From Malaya genurostris (lineage: Eukaryota > Arthropoda > Insecta > Diptera > Culicidae), in assembly GCF_030247185.1 (NCBI RefSeq), contig NC_080570.1, positions 125,149,650-125,213,649 on the forward strand: a stretch of 64,000 bases of DNA, written 5' to 3'. The notes under the pieces are model-generated. The model worked only from the letters and a program-made list of their open reading frames with translations. It was not told where the DNA came from and made no database searches. Below, in pieces: positions 22,600 through 33,829 of the stretch; position 1 is the first letter of the stretch, and each line of letters opens with the position of its first letter. Made by a program: the position numbers and the translations under genes.

Positions 22600-23450
22600 T
22601 AGGACTCAAATTTTTATGACGTCTCAACTTTATCAAGTGCGAAGAAGGGGGAAAAGAAATTTTTCCTTTGCGTCATACAACTCTTCTTCTGCGTTGGCGC
22701 TGACGGGGCAGCATCCAACGCGAACGATCCAGTTAGTCAGTCCACCTAAACTGGCATGTAATTTATAGCTTCGATCAATCATTCCGATTTTTTTTCGGCT
22801 TTTCGTGTAGAGATTTTCCGCCTTTCAGTGGGGCCCCCTCATTCCTACGGCCACGGGTGAGTTGAATCGTTTTATAACAACGATAGCAGCTGGCTGCCTT
22901 AGCAAACTGCCACCGCCACTGGCTGTCAGATTGTGATGAATTTTTCGTCCCGATAAATAGCTCAAGTTACAATCGGAAGGATCGGACAGCATCCCCCCAG
23001 CCGGATGCGATCTTACACCATCCGCCGTTCGTTCGCATCCAGGTCCAGGTCGGTCTGCAGCATTTGGCAGCACTGGCAACCTCCGGTACTCATTCATTAT
23101 TCAACGCCTGTTTTTCTCTGATGGAGAGTTAACTCGCCGATAAAGGCAGTGGCTTATCGTCAGGTCCTTCCCGCCGATGAGAATGGAAATGGATGGCATA
23201 ATTACCAGCCGAGGTTTATCCTCTGCCACCACCCCGGTCGGCTCGGCCAAATGGAAGAGGTAAATCCTCGCGAAATGAAAAAAAAACAACAATCTGCTTT
23301 CCGGAGCTGATGAGTGCAACCGGAAGTCAACAGGGGCCACACTGTAATCGGAGGCATCGTGTACCGATGAGTAGTGGCCTGGGACGGAGATGAAGGAACT
23401 GCAATCAGAGTATAATGAACTCACGCTGAACAACTATGCAAATTCGTTAC
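22600..23450. other. GC-richer low-copy island, no supported gene
   Basis: The minus strand has adjacent frames at 22825-23097 and 23101-23433 without domains or a convincing promoter. It is similar in character to 14560-15600 and is kept as possible non-repetitive host DNA. Confidence 0.35.
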
Positions 23451-24076
23451 TAATTTAATGAATAATTACCGGTCCAAGTTACGAGTGAAATTAATTTTGG
23501 ACAGCTCCGAATTGCATTATCATGAGCAAGAACAAGAGCGCAAGCGATGCCGGAAAACCGACTTTGCGAGAAGAGGCACGTTGAACCAAGATCTCAAAAT
23601 GTCTATCATGGAATGAAGACTATCAAATTCGACCGAAACGTTGATCAACTTCACAGCCCGAAATGAAAACCTATACCTTCGAAACAGTAAGTCAGATCAG
23701 AAAGAAAAGCAGCATAAACTGGCAAAAGAGCAGAGCCCCATTGAACTCAATTTAAGTTTGTAAAGATTAGTTTTGTCATTTCCTAGAATTCCTTGTGAGT
23801 TTTAATGCGGAGATTGTTTTTAAATTTTGTTCACATTGCAGCACAGTGAGGTCTTCCCATATAAAAGCTGAAAAAAAACTTCTAAGCATTGAATAGTTGC
23901 CAGTTTGATAGGTTTCCATCAATATGTTAATTGTCATCGTTATCGTCGGTTGTCAAAGATTGCGATGCGACAAGATAGCGACAAAATGCCGCAAATATAG
24001 CGAAACTGTCATTCGCATCAATTCAACCGTTTCGAGACCACAAATCAGAAAAATATGTTTTCAAATTGACCATTAA

Positions 24077-24808
24077 GGGCTGAGGACAGTACCGTAAAGT
24101 GGTAGGTTTTTTGCTATTTTCCCGTTTCAAATTAAATTTTCTTGGAAACGGTGCAGAATATAAAAAAAACAATCTGACAATGTCTTCGAAATTTAGTTTA
24201 AAATTTTCTGTGAAATTTTCAGAACGATTCATTGAGTTTAGCGGTCGTGTTGTATTTTTTTCTGACTGAAGAACTGCTGAAAATTGGAACGCTCGGAAAT
24301 GCATACCTCTACTTGTTAATCGAATATCTCGGCTTTTAAGGCTTGTATCATAAATCTACCGTGACAAAGTCTAGATAATTTAGTTTAGATGCGATTAGCA
24401 CATAAAAACATATATGTTATCGCGATAAAAATAAAGTCTTGTATTTTTCAGTGTAACAAAGTCAGTTTCAATGCATCCGCCATTTTTTTTCGCTTCGGTT
24501 TCCTGATAGCATTCTGAAAAAGGAGAGAGAAATAAAATTGGCTCGACAAGACTGCCAAACACACAGACTTTCAATCTTTGTGAAAGTTGAATATTTTTTC
24601 ATTGTTCATTGGAATCCATGCAATGTCCAACCCATACGCTAGATTAATGTGATAAAACTTCTCATCAAAATAATAAAATGTATGCTGGCATCCCGGTACA
24701 GTTTGCTCATATACGAGAGAGTACAAGAGAAATACGATGCGCAAAGGGGAATTGAGCGAGCCACGTGGTCGATTTAAAACTCAACATGTGGCCCTCTGTC
24801 CTCAGATC
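24077..24808 (-). mobile_element. TTAA-flanked MITE, copy b (complete)
   Basis: TTAA lies on both sides (24073-24076 and 24809-24812). Inside, the ends gggctgaggacag and its inverted partner (ctgtcctcag) form short terminal inverted repeats. The 732-bp body is shared, inverted, with copy a at 11.3 kb and, more distantly, with copies c and d at 56.6 and 60.9 kb. It has no coding capacity. TTAA target sites are used by piggyBac-type elements; the GGG start is not the standard piggyBac end, so the superfamily is uncertain. Confidence 0.7.
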
Positions 24809-25117
24809 TTAAATGACAATGTTTTTATAACCAGAATAATTATACAATGATACTTTGTATTAATCGATGTCTACTCTAAAAATTCAGTCGTATTTGACAG
24901 ATACAGTATGTTGATGCTTTTAGTGAACGAACATATAATTCCTGTCGCTAGAGAATATTAAATTTTGCTTCAGATAGAATTGGAACAAAGACAATTGCCT
25001 GTATTTCAGTTATTTATTATTGAATTCGAGATTTTTTTTTTATACAAATGTAGCGTTTTCTTCATACTTTTATAAAAAATTCGGATAAAATTATTCGTCA
25101 CGGTTTCGAAGGAATTC

Positions 25118-25990
25118 TCAAATTTTTCCTGTAACACGGCTCATTAGGCGGCGCACACCTTTTTCGTCCATCATTTTAGCTATCTTATTCCACCAGGTCG
25201 TCATCTGATTGATGTCTTTGATAACCTTTCCCTTTACCTTGAGTCTCCTCTTCATGATTGCCCAGTATTTCTCAGTAGGGCGGAACTGGAGGCAGTTGGG
25301 TGGGTTAAGGTTTTTCGGAACAAACTGGACCCCTTTCTCTGCATACCATTCTTGAACGACTTTGCTGTAATGGCAGCTTGCCAATTCTAGCCAAAACATT
25401 ACGGGATGGTCGTGGGATCGAATGAACGGCAAAAATCGTTTTTGGAGACACTCTTTTTGGTATAATTCCGATGTCATTGTCTTATTTGTAACGAAAAGTT
25501 TCATTTTTTTGCCACAGCTGCAAATGCACTGCCAAATCATAAATTTTCTTGCAAAATTGTCGGCGAAAACAAATTTGCGTTTGGCTGGAACATCCCCCCG
25601 AGCCGTTGCCAAGTAAAATTGTTGACCTAGGATTTGCCCGAAGTCATCCTTGACATAGGTTTCATCGTCCATCAGAAGACACCCGTCGAACTTGATCAGC
25701 ACCTGGTCATATAGTTTCCGAGTACGAATTTTGACCACACTATTTTGTTTTATGATCCGATTTGGCTGTTTGCTAGCTCGATACGACTTGATTCCTTCCC
25801 GGAGTCGAGTTCTCCTCACGGTACTATGGGCAGCACCGAATTTTCTGGCCAAATCACGATCCGACAGATTAGGATTGCTCTTAATCGTCTTCAAAATCTT
25901 ACCACGTAGTTTCTGGTCGACAGTTCCACTCCGACGATTGACTTTCGAATCGTCGTCAATGTTTCCTCATACCGTTTGATAACGCATCAT
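25118..25990 (-). pseudogene. DD37E (ITmD37E) transposase, nearly complete but mutated
   Basis: This is the best-preserved DD37E copy. From 25990 the frame carries KVNRRSGTVDQK, then the second helix-turn-helix (LSDRDLARKFGAAHSTVRR), then LLMDDETYVKDD (first catalytic Asp), FADNFARKFMIWQCICSCG and a block reading FWLELASCHYSK. It ends with NPPNCLQFRPTEKYWAIM, which holds the catalytic Glu. I count 37 residues between the second and third acidic positions, which defines the family. Two faults are visible: a TGA near codon 8, and the second catalytic Asp changed to Glu (WLEL where relatives have WPDL). The first helix-turn-helix is also missing. I found no clear TIRs. Confidence 0.88.
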
Positions 25991-26489
25991 ACGCTATTGC
26001 TGAACAATTTCAGAACTTTAACTTGTGAAATCCGCGTAAAAAAACTGCAGAAAAAAATGTAAAAAAGATGTATACCCAATTTAACTGTACGATATTCAGT
26101 ACGCAGAAGTAACAGGAGCGCAGGTTATCGCTTTGCCAATACAAACGCTGCGCCTGCTGTGTGGTCGAGACTTGCTGACAGTTCTGCATTCCTGTGACTT
26201 TGATAAATCCAATTCATGCTAAATAGCGTTTTATTGGGTTTAATATAACTAGTGCAATCAACCAACTAGTGCAGATTAACCACCCTACGAGCCTCGGAAA
26301 TATTGCAATCATTATGTATCATTCAATTGCAAATTTATTCAATACTGAAATCTGAATTGAAAGAAAATTACTTAAGCGTAAAGAAAATTCTCGCTTTTGA
26401 TTATCTGTTTGGTGAAAATTCTGTCGATGAAAATTCATCATTAGGATTCGCTGACACCAAAAATCACTTGTGAACTTCGAGGTTCTGAC

Positions 26490-26822
26490 TATGAGACCTT
26501 TCATTTGAACCTAATTTTGGTTAAATCTGCCACGCCATCTCTGAGCAACGTGATTAAATAATTTGAAATTGTAATTTTTATACTAATCACCTTGTAATTC
26601 CGGAACCGGAAGTTGAATCGAAATGAAATTCAGGAACTTTGTATAAGATATTAATACCTTTCATTTGAATCTAAGTTTGTGAGAATCGGTTCAGCCATCT
26701 CTGAGAAAAGTTAGTGCACTTATTTTCATTTTTTTGCACATATCATCCTGTAATTCCGGAACCGGAAGTCGGGTTCCAATTAAATTCAGGAACTTCATAC
26801 GGGGTTACAAGACCTTCTATTT
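26490..26822 (+). repeat. ~155-bp tandem repeat, left part, split by the LINE
   Basis: Two units are readable (cctttcatttgaacc at about 26502 and cctttcatttgaatc at about 26656, 155 bases apart). A third begins at aagaccttctat and is cut by the LINE A tail. The remainder of that unit resumes at 32838. Confidence 0.8.
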
Positions 26823-27396
26823 TTTTTTTATTCAATATTATAATACAATTTTAAGGCACACTGCTTAAGCTCTAAGATGCCAAGGGTATTTACTAATCTT
26901 AATTACGACTATATTAAAACTAGAATAGTATCATTATGTAATGCCGGTGAATTGGATATTGCATGAGGGTCTCCCATATGGCGTTTGCAAATGTCCATGT
27001 TGGCCGCATCCTTCGGTCCGTGTGGGTCCGCGGGAAACACCCCCAGGCTACGAAGGCCCGGCGGGTGGCCCGCATGCTGGTCATCGTCTGGAGCGTAGAA
27101 CCGTAGGCGGTGATGGTGATGTTACGAAGAGATGAGAAAATAAAAAAGTAAATATTGTGAAAACCGAGGTAAATAGGGGGTATGGAAACAAAATGTCTGA
27201 AAACTACAGAGATCTAATTAGTTGCCATCGAGATGGTGAAGAGACATGGAAGGGGGGAACGAAAAGTTAGTGACAAAAAAAGATCTTGTTAGTTCCAATG
27301 AAGATGGTGGACAGGGACGGTGATCGAGAGAATCGGGCGGATGTTAGTGTCGAACCTGTAGGTGGAGATTATACTTTCTGAGCGAGGTATAACAGA

Positions 27397-30300
27397 TTAC
27401 ACTTGGATATTAATGTGTTTGAGGTACTGGTATATAAGAAGCATATAAGAGATATCCCGACTAGCCAACACATCTCGGACCGGAACTTCAGGTGGTCTAC
27501 CTCGGGCCCTTAGGGAGTCCTTTAATAAAGACCTGGCGTCACGATACTCCGTACACGTCCATACGACATGCTCGATGTCCTGATAACCGTCACCACAAGC
27601 GCAGAGACCGCTCTCCACGATTCCAATACGCCGGAGATGCGCGTTGAAGGTGTAATGGTTTGACATGAGCCGAGACATTACACGAATGAAGTCACGACTC
27701 ACGTTCATCCCCCTGAACCAAGGTTTCGTCGATACCCTAGGGATAATGGAATGCAGCCATCGTCCCAGTTCGCCATTGCTCCATGAAGTTTGCCAACTTT
27801 CGAGAGTTTTCTGACGAGAGATACTGAAAAATTCATTGAAGCAGATTGGTCTTTCATAAATATCACCTTCTAATGCGCCCACCTTAGCCAATGAGTCTGC
27901 CTTTTCATTGCCTGGAATGGAACAATGCGAAGGGACCCAGACTAACGATATTAAATAAGACCGTTCAGATAAAGTTCTCAAATGTTCCCGTATTTTCCCC
28001 AGGAAATATGGGGGATACTTTCCTGGCTTCACTGCGCGGAGAGCTTCTATTGAACTTAGACTGTCCGTGACAATGAAGTAATGGTCTTTGGGCAAGGTTT
28101 CAATGATCTCGAGGGTGTACTGAATAGCAGCTAATTCTGCGACGTAGACTGAAGCCGGATCACTGAGTTTGTACGAAGCGGTGATGTTCTGATTGAAGAT
28201 TCCGAAGCCTGTGGACCTGTTGATGTTTGATCCGTCAGTGTAAAACATCTTTTCACAGTTGACTGTTCTAAATTTATTATAAAAAATATTTGGGGCCACT
28301 TGAGGGCGCACGTGATCCGGAATTCCACGAATTTCTTCTCTCATGGATGTGTCGAAAAACACAGTAGAATTAGTAGTATCCAAGAAATGAGCACGGTTGA
28401 AAACAAACGAAGAAGGATTAATATTCTGAGCCATGTAATCAAAATACAAGGACATAAAACGGGTCTGAGAATTGAGTTCGACAAGCCTTTCGAAGTTTTC
28501 AATCACCATCGGATTCAAGATATCGCATCGGATTAGCAATCGATATGAGAGATCCCAGAATCGGTTTTTCAACGGTAAGACGCCCGCGAGCACTTCGAGA
28601 CTCATCGTATGAGTCGATTGCATGCAACCTAAGGCAATACGCAAACAACGATACTGAATTCTTTCCAGTTTAATGAAATGGGTGTTCGCGGCGGATCGGA
28701 AGCAGAAGCATCCATATTCCATTACGGACAATATCGTTGTTTGGTACAGCCTGATCAGGTCTCCTGGGTTTGCACCCCACCAAGTTCCGGTTATTGTGCG
28801 AAGAAAATTGATTCTCTGCTGGCATTTTTGTTTCAGATATCTAATGTGACATCCCCAGGTGCCTTTGGAGTCGAACCAGACCCCGAGATATTTAAATGTG
28901 AAGGCCTGAGCTATGGTTTCACCCCCTAGTTGAAGCTGTAATTGTGCTGGTTCTCGCTTTCTTGAAAATACGACCAGCTCAGTTTTCTCCGTAGAGAACT
29001 CGATACCCATTTGAAGAGCCCATGTCGACAAGTTGTCGAGGGTATCTTGTAATGGTCCTTGGAGATCGGTAGCTTTGGGTCCTATAAAGGACACAACGCT
29101 GTCGTCGGCAAGTTGTCTTAGCGTGCAAGATGTGTTGATACATTCATCAATGTTGTTTACGTAAAAGTTGTATAAAAGGGGGCTTAAGCATGAGCCCTGA
29201 GGAAGACCCATGTAACTGAATCGTATTGTCGACAAATCACCATGTGCAAAATACATGTGTTTCTCGGACAATAGATTATGTAAAAAGGTGTTCAAAACTG
29301 GCGAAAGACCATGCTGATGCAACTTCTCAGATAGGATATTTATAGAAACTGAATCAAAAGCCCCCTTGATATCTAGAAATACTGATGCCATTTGTTCTTT
29401 ACGAGCAAATGCCATTTGAATTTCGGTTGAGAGCAACGCAAGACAATCGTTCGTTCCTTTACCCCTGCGGAAGCCGAATTGTGTATCTGAAAGTAAACCA
29501 TTAGTCTCGACCCAATTGTCTAGACGGAAGAGAATCATTTTTTCGAACAACTTCCGGATACAGGAAAGCATAGCAATCGGCCGATACGAATTGTGATCGG
29601 AGGCTGGTTTCCCAGGTTTTTGAATGGCGATAACTCTCACTTGTCTCCAGTCGTGTGGAACAATATTACCCTCGAGGAACTTGTTAAACAAATTCAGCAA
29701 GCGCCTTTTGGCAGAGTCAGGAAGATTTTTCAACAAGTTGAATTTAATTCTGTCTAACCCCGGGGCCTTATTGTTACACGACAAGAGCGCAAGTGAGAAC
29801 TCTATCATCGAAAACGGTGTTTCGTTTGTATTCGAAGTCGCGGCGCGGGATATCTTCTGTTCCGGAACAGAATCAGGACATACTTTTTTAGCGAAATCGA
29901 ATATCCAGCGGTTAGAATATTCCTCGCTTTCGTTCGTTGTGTTTTGGTTGCGCATTCGTCGGGCTGTGTTCCAAAGAGTGCTCATCGATGTTTCTTTTGT
30001 TAATCCGTCAACAAACCGTCGCCAGTAACCTAGTTTCTTTGCTTTAACTAAGTTCTTCATTTGCTTATCTAGCGCTGCGTAATTTCTATAATTATCAGGT
30101 GTTCCATATTTTCTGAACTTTTTGAATGCTAAAGATCTTTCCGCATTCAGTGATGAGCACTCTTTGTCCCACCACGGGTTGGGAGGACGAATGTTAGTAT
30201 TCGCGCCGGGTATACGTTTCGTCTGAGCTTGAATCGCAGTGTCGAGAATCAAGCCAGCCATAAACGTATACTCTTCCTCCGGAGGAAGTTCTTGTGTTGT

Positions 30301-31077
30301 TTCTAGTTTCTCAGATATCGATATTGCGTAGCATTTCCAATCAATATTTCGTGTGAGGTCATACGAAACATTGATTGTCTCCGATGGTCTTAATCCGCTG
30401 GCGATTGAAATTACGATAGGCAGATGATCGCTACCGTGGGGATCAGGGATTACCTTCCACGTGCAATCCAACCGTAGCGATGTCGAGCAGAGGGATAAGT
30501 CCAGCGCACTTGGTCTTGCTGGTGGTGCGGGAATTCGTGTCATTTCTCCCGTATTCAAGATTGTCATATTGAAGTTGTCGCAAATATCATGGATCATAGC
30601 TGATCTGTTATCATCATGAAGACAACCCCATCCCGTACCGTGAGAGTTAAAGTCTCCTAAAACTAACGTCGGTGCGGGAAGAAGTTGCATGATACTGCTG
30701 AGCCAGTGGTACCCAACTGAGGCTCTAGGGGGAATATAGATGGAAGCAATACAAAGGTCCTTGCCTTTAATTGTGACATGACATGCGACAACTTCAATAC
30801 CTGATATCGAGGGGAGGTTAATTCGAAAGAAGGAATAGCACTTTTTGATCCCCAAAAGTACTCCTCCGTAGGGATTATCTCGATCCAGGCGAATAATGTT
30901 AAAATCGTGGAAGTTTAGTGATACATCAGAAGTTAACCAAGTTTCGCACAATGCAAATGCGTCACATTTCAGATTATTTACTAAGTATTTAAAAGGATCT
31001 ATTTTCGGGATGATACTTCTACAGTTCCACTGTAAAACAGTGATCGAATCCTTGACCTCGTTCGAAAAATTAGCCAT
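27397..31077 (-). CDS. LINE ORF2: endonuclease, reverse transcriptase, RNase H
   Basis: The frame has 1226 codons without a break. Residues 1-230 form an apurinic-type endonuclease (LQWNCRS near 15, CETWL near 44-48, LGDFNSHGTGWG near 140-151, GSDHLP at 215-220). Residues about 470-740 form the reverse transcriptase (NSYRPIAMLS, FLDIKGAFD at 568-576, GLPQGSCLSPLL near 624-635, catalytic ADD at 657-659 preceded by Leu instead of the usual Tyr or Phe). RNase H follows with Asp948 (FYTDGS), Glu981 (AELAAI), Asp1005 (VTDSLSS) and a late Asp1061 (GNEKADSLAK). A Cys/His motif (CACGDGYQDIEHVVWTC) is near 1159-1175. The start ATG overlaps the last 8 bases of ORF1, which suggests translation by termination and restart. 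The product would nick target DNA and copy the LINE RNA in the nucleus. Confidence 0.95.
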   Translation of the reverse strand: MANFSNEVKDSITVLQWNCRSIIPKIDPFKYLVNNLKCDAFALCETWLTSDVSLNFHDFNIIRLDRDNPYGGVLLGIKKCYSFFRINLPSISGIEVVACHVTIKGKDLCIASIYIPPRASVGYHWLSSIMQLLPAPTLVLGDFNSHGTGWGCLHDDNRSAMIHDICDNFNMTILNTGEMTRIPAPPARPSALDLSLCSTSLRLDCTWKVIPDPHGSDHLPIVISIASGLRPSETINVSYDLTRNIDWKCYAISISEKLETTQELPPEEEYTFMAGLILDTAIQAQTKRIPGANTNIRPPNPWWDKECSSLNAERSLAFKKFRKYGTPDNYRNYAALDKQMKNLVKAKKLGYWRRFVDGLTKETSMSTLWNTARRMRNQNTTNESEEYSNRWIFDFAKKVCPDSVPEQKISRAATSNTNETPFSMIEFSLALLSCNNKAPGLDRIKFNLLKNLPDSAKRRLLNLFNKFLEGNIVPHDWRQVRVIAIQKPGKPASDHNSYRPIAMLSCIRKLFEKMILFRLDNWVETNGLLSDTQFGFRRGKGTNDCLALLSTEIQMAFARKEQMASVFLDIKGAFDSVSINILSEKLHQHGLSPVLNTFLHNLLSEKHMYFAHGDLSTIRFSYMGLPQGSCLSPLLYNFYVNNIDECINTSCTLRQLADDSVVSFIGPKATDLQGPLQDTLDNLSTWALQMGIEFSTEKTELVVFSRKREPAQLQLQLGGETIAQAFTFKYLGVWFDSKGTWGCHIRYLKQKCQQRINFLRTITGTWWGANPGDLIRLYQTTILSVMEYGCFCFRSAANTHFIKLERIQYRCLRIALGCMQSTHTMSLEVLAGVLPLKNRFWDLSYRLLIRCDILNPMVIENFERLVELNSQTRFMSLYFDYMAQNINPSSFVFNRAHFLDTTNSTVFFDTSMREEIRGIPDHVRPQVAPNIFYNKFRTVNCEKMFYTDGSNINRSTGFGIFNQNITASYKLSDPASVYVAELAAIQYTLEIIETLPKDHYFIVTDSLSSIEALRAVKPGKYPPYFLGKIREHLRTLSERSYLISLVWVPSHCSIPGNEKADSLAKVGALEGDIYERPICFNEFFSISRQKTLESWQTSWSNGELGRWLHSIIPRVSTKPWFRGMNVSRDFIRVMSRLMSNHYTFNAHLRRIGIVESGLCACGDGYQDIEHVVWTCTEYRDARSLLKDSLRARGRPPEVPVRDVLASRDISYMLLIYQYLKHINIQV

Positions 31078-32428
31078 CGAAGGAAACGATTGCTGAGAGG
31101 AGGGGCCATTTTGCAGTCAGCTGCATCAAAAACATTTTAACTTTTGGCAGGAAAGTCATCAAAATACCTTTTAGGGGGTCAGAAATGTTGAAGACGGAAA
31201 ATATAAAGTCCACAATGTCACTGAATTTTACAAGTCCAGCACTTGATGTGTTTTCTGGTTCCTTGGGGACTTTCGGGGTTTTGGGTGTCCCCGGAAGTGT
31301 TGGATATTCTTTCTCCGATTTCAAGTCTCCGGAACTAGGAGCTTTTGGCTTCTTCTTTTCGTTTTTTTTACCAACACTTCCTTCTGCTGTTACTTTTGGA
31401 GGGCCTTCAAGAGATATCTTCGAACCCTTTCTAGGGAGTTTAGGAGATGATATATTTTTCCTCTTCCTAAAACTACGAGGGACAGTTGAAGATGTACCTT
31501 CTTGAGGATCGTCAGAGTCGCAATCGTCCGTAGACAAACAGGTGTAGGGGTTCTGTTCAGGTGGTGTGGCGATTTTCAGCATTTCTGCGAACGAGCGGTT
31601 TGATCGTTGCTTGAGAGATCGTTTCAAATGATCTCCACGCAATTTATACGCAGAACATGCTGTGAGGTCATGCGGGGCCGCCCCACAATAAAGACACTTT
31701 TCAATGTTTCTGTCGCAAACGCCATCCGCATGACTCTCTCCACACTTCGAGCAGCGGGGCCGATTTCCACAATGGGAAGCTGTGTGTCCTAGTTGTTGAC
31801 AACTAGTGCAATTCATTACCCGTGGTACGAAAAGTCGTACAGGTAGACGAACCCTGGCCAGGAGAACGAATTTCGGCAAAGCCGAGCCGGAGAAGGTCAC
31901 CCGATACGAGTCCGAGTGGGGATAAGACTTTGTCCCATCCGCGGCGATCGATACTGAATGCAAACGTTTGCAGTCCAGTATCTTGACATTCTTAAGCAAG
32001 GGATCTTTAAAACATCCGACCCCATGTTTGAGAATGTCCTCGCATGTCAGACTTGGATCCGTGATCACTCCGTCTATCTCGACTTCGCGAGCTGGTATGT
32101 AGACGCGGTAGTCCCGCGTAAAGTGGTCGTTTCGAGCGATCTCATTAGCATGTTTCAGACTGGTCAACGAGACCCTGAGCTTATCGGGACGAATTTTTGA
32201 AATAGATTTCAATGTTGCATATTTCGACTCCAAGTCTTTAGATATTTTCAAAATATTAAGCGGTTTATTCTTCTCTTTGGTCCGAAAATAAACCACATAA
32301 AGGCCGGCCGAGGGTGAAGGCTCTTCGGGATACTGTTTAACCCGGTGAGTTTTACTATTTGGGGCAGATTTAAAATCTGTTTCCATTTTATCTTCGGGGG
32401 ACAGGGGAGAATTTAATGGACTTGCCAT
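31070..32428 (-). CDS. LINE ORF1: gag-like nucleic-acid-binding protein
   Basis: The 452 codons are intact and start at the ATG at 32428, the first in-frame ATG after the leader. The N-terminal half contains an RRM-like region (YVVYFRTKEKNKPLN to about residue 100). Three consecutive zinc knuckles follow around residues 207-260: CTSCQQLGHTASHC, CSKCGESHADGVC (one residue shorter than the usual spacing) and CLYCGAAPHDLTAC. A Lys/Pro/Ser-rich linker and a hydrophobic C-terminus complete the protein. Such proteins coat the element RNA in the cytoplasm and help bring it to the nucleus. Its stop TAA lies within the start region of ORF2. Confidence 0.93.
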   Translation of the reverse strand: MASPLNSPLSPEDKMETDFKSAPNSKTHRVKQYPEEPSPSAGLYVVYFRTKEKNKPLNILKISKDLESKYATLKSISKIRPDKLRVSLTSLKHANEIARNDHFTRDYRVYIPAREVEIDGVITDPSLTCEDILKHGVGCFKDPLLKNVKILDCKRLHSVSIAADGTKSYPHSDSYRVTFSGSALPKFVLLARVRLPVRLFVPRVMNCTSCQQLGHTASHCGNRPRCSKCGESHADGVCDRNIEKCLYCGAAPHDLTACSAYKLRGDHLKRSLKQRSNRSFAEMLKIATPPEQNPYTCLSTDDCDSDDPQEGTSSTVPRSFRKRKNISSPKLPRKGSKISLEGPPKVTAEGSVGKKNEKKKPKAPSSGDLKSEKEYPTLPGTPKTPKVPKEPENTSSAGLVKFSDIVDFIFSVFNISDPLKGILMTFLPKVKMFLMQLTAKWPLLSAIVSFDG

Positions 32429-32823
32429 AGCGCGGTTGAGGTTCCGCGCAAATTATAGGGGGAGTCAAAATATAAGACGATAAAGGGACACGAAGGGAAA
32501 AAATATTATACTTAGCTAATGATCCGTAGCAACTCGGCCGCTGAGGCCAAGCGTTAGTTACAACGACCTCCGAGAATAAATATGCACACAGCACCGGTTC
32601 ACGGCACCACACTAAACGTCGATTCACTGTTCTTATTGTTTTAACACAATAGCACCCGGCACTGTCTAACGGTATTTATTGTTTATACTGTATTGATCTA
32701 CCGCACAAGCTCACGACAAAAGATCTGATATTAAATGACCTTGAAACGGATTAGAATGGATTAACGCACAGCTGCTCTAATGCAAACTACCATCCGATCG
32801 ATACGACGGTCACGAAAGGAATG

Positions 32824-33040
32824 AAGACCTTCTATTTGAATCTAAGTTTTTGAAAATCGGTTCAGCCATCTCCGAGAAAAGTGAGTACAAAAAAAATGTT
32901 ACACACACACATACAGACATTTGGCGTACTCGAGGAACTGAGTCGAATGGAATATGACACTCGGCCCTCCGGGTCTCGGTTCAAAATTCGGTTTTCACAG
33001 TGATTGCATGACCTTTCCATATGAGAAAGGCAAAAAGTTT
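32824..33040 (+). repeat. ~155-bp tandem repeat, right part with its tail
   Basis: The unit cut at 26822 resumes here with tttgaatctaagtttt and caccatctccgagaaa-like text, followed by the family tail: an intrinsic CA run (acacacacacatacag) and cactcggccctccgggtc, then ttcacagtgattgcatg. This tail closes the arrays at 12-13 kb and, inverted, at 53.9 kb. Confidence 0.8.
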
Positions 33041-33829
33041 TGAAAATTTCTGTATTTATGCCGTTTGCTTTTAGATTCTCCTTAAGAACATTGAGTTTAA
33101 TTTGTTATAAATAATAGCGAGTATTAATAATAATAATTAAGTGTATAAAAAGTGTAGGTCACCGCTTTAATTTCTAAGCATTTTGTAAAAATAACTAAGA
33201 TTTGAATTTTTTTTGTGTTTGTCATTTATTTTTAGATGTTTTTGAATATAAAAAAACTGCTAGTTTAGCCCTATTTGTAACTGGTTTTATTAGCAATCCA
33301 ATGATGTATAAAAACAAATGGGTCATCGCTTTGAATTCAGAGATATTTACGACCATTGTAAAAAATCCCATCTTTTTGTGGCCTTCTGTTTACAGTTTTC
33401 TTTATAACTTTAGGCAGACAACTCTATTTTACGTATGTTTTAGTGCATTTTATTTCTGAAACTAGTACCATTCCAATGGTGAACAAAATTGACTATCAAC
33501 AAAATTATGACTCGATAAAGTTGGAGCTCTCAATATTCAGTCGCGACGTTGATGCCAAAGGAAACAAAATTAGATAGCAGATAGGGCATTTTTTGCGCCT
33601 GAAAAAAACCTGGAACGGAAAAAATCACATTTTCATTTATTTTTCCTAACCGATTGTTAATAATGATATACTTAAAATAATCGGCGAACTGTACAAAATT
33701 CGAGGGTGTAAAATTTATTGAGATCCGTTGAAAAACAGCTGAGCTATGACAGTTCAAAGTTACCGTTCCAACTTTTTTTGAGGCTTGGTATTGGGAGTTT
33801 TAACGGAGATTCGTTTTTTGCAGTTCCTC
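33041..33829. other. AT-rich spacer, nothing recognised
   Basis: No features beyond chance frames. Confidence 0.5.

Larger units (their letters stand above)
26823..32823 (-). mobile_element. Full-length I-clade (MosquI-like) LINE
   Basis: The element is about 6.0 kb on the minus strand. The 3' end is gaataaaaaaaaa on the left, and the 5' end is at 32823. The host sequence aagaccttctattt is present on both sides (26809-26822 and 32824-32837), a perfect 14-bp target site duplication. It contains a 5' UTR of about 395 bases (32429-32823), two overlapping open frames, and a 3' UTR of about 570 bases (26823-27396). Both frames are uninterrupted, and the domain order (endonuclease, reverse transcriptase, RNase H) with a three-knuckle ORF1 fits the I clade. 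It may be active or very young. The clade name is recognition; a tree would settle it. Confidence 0.92.
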
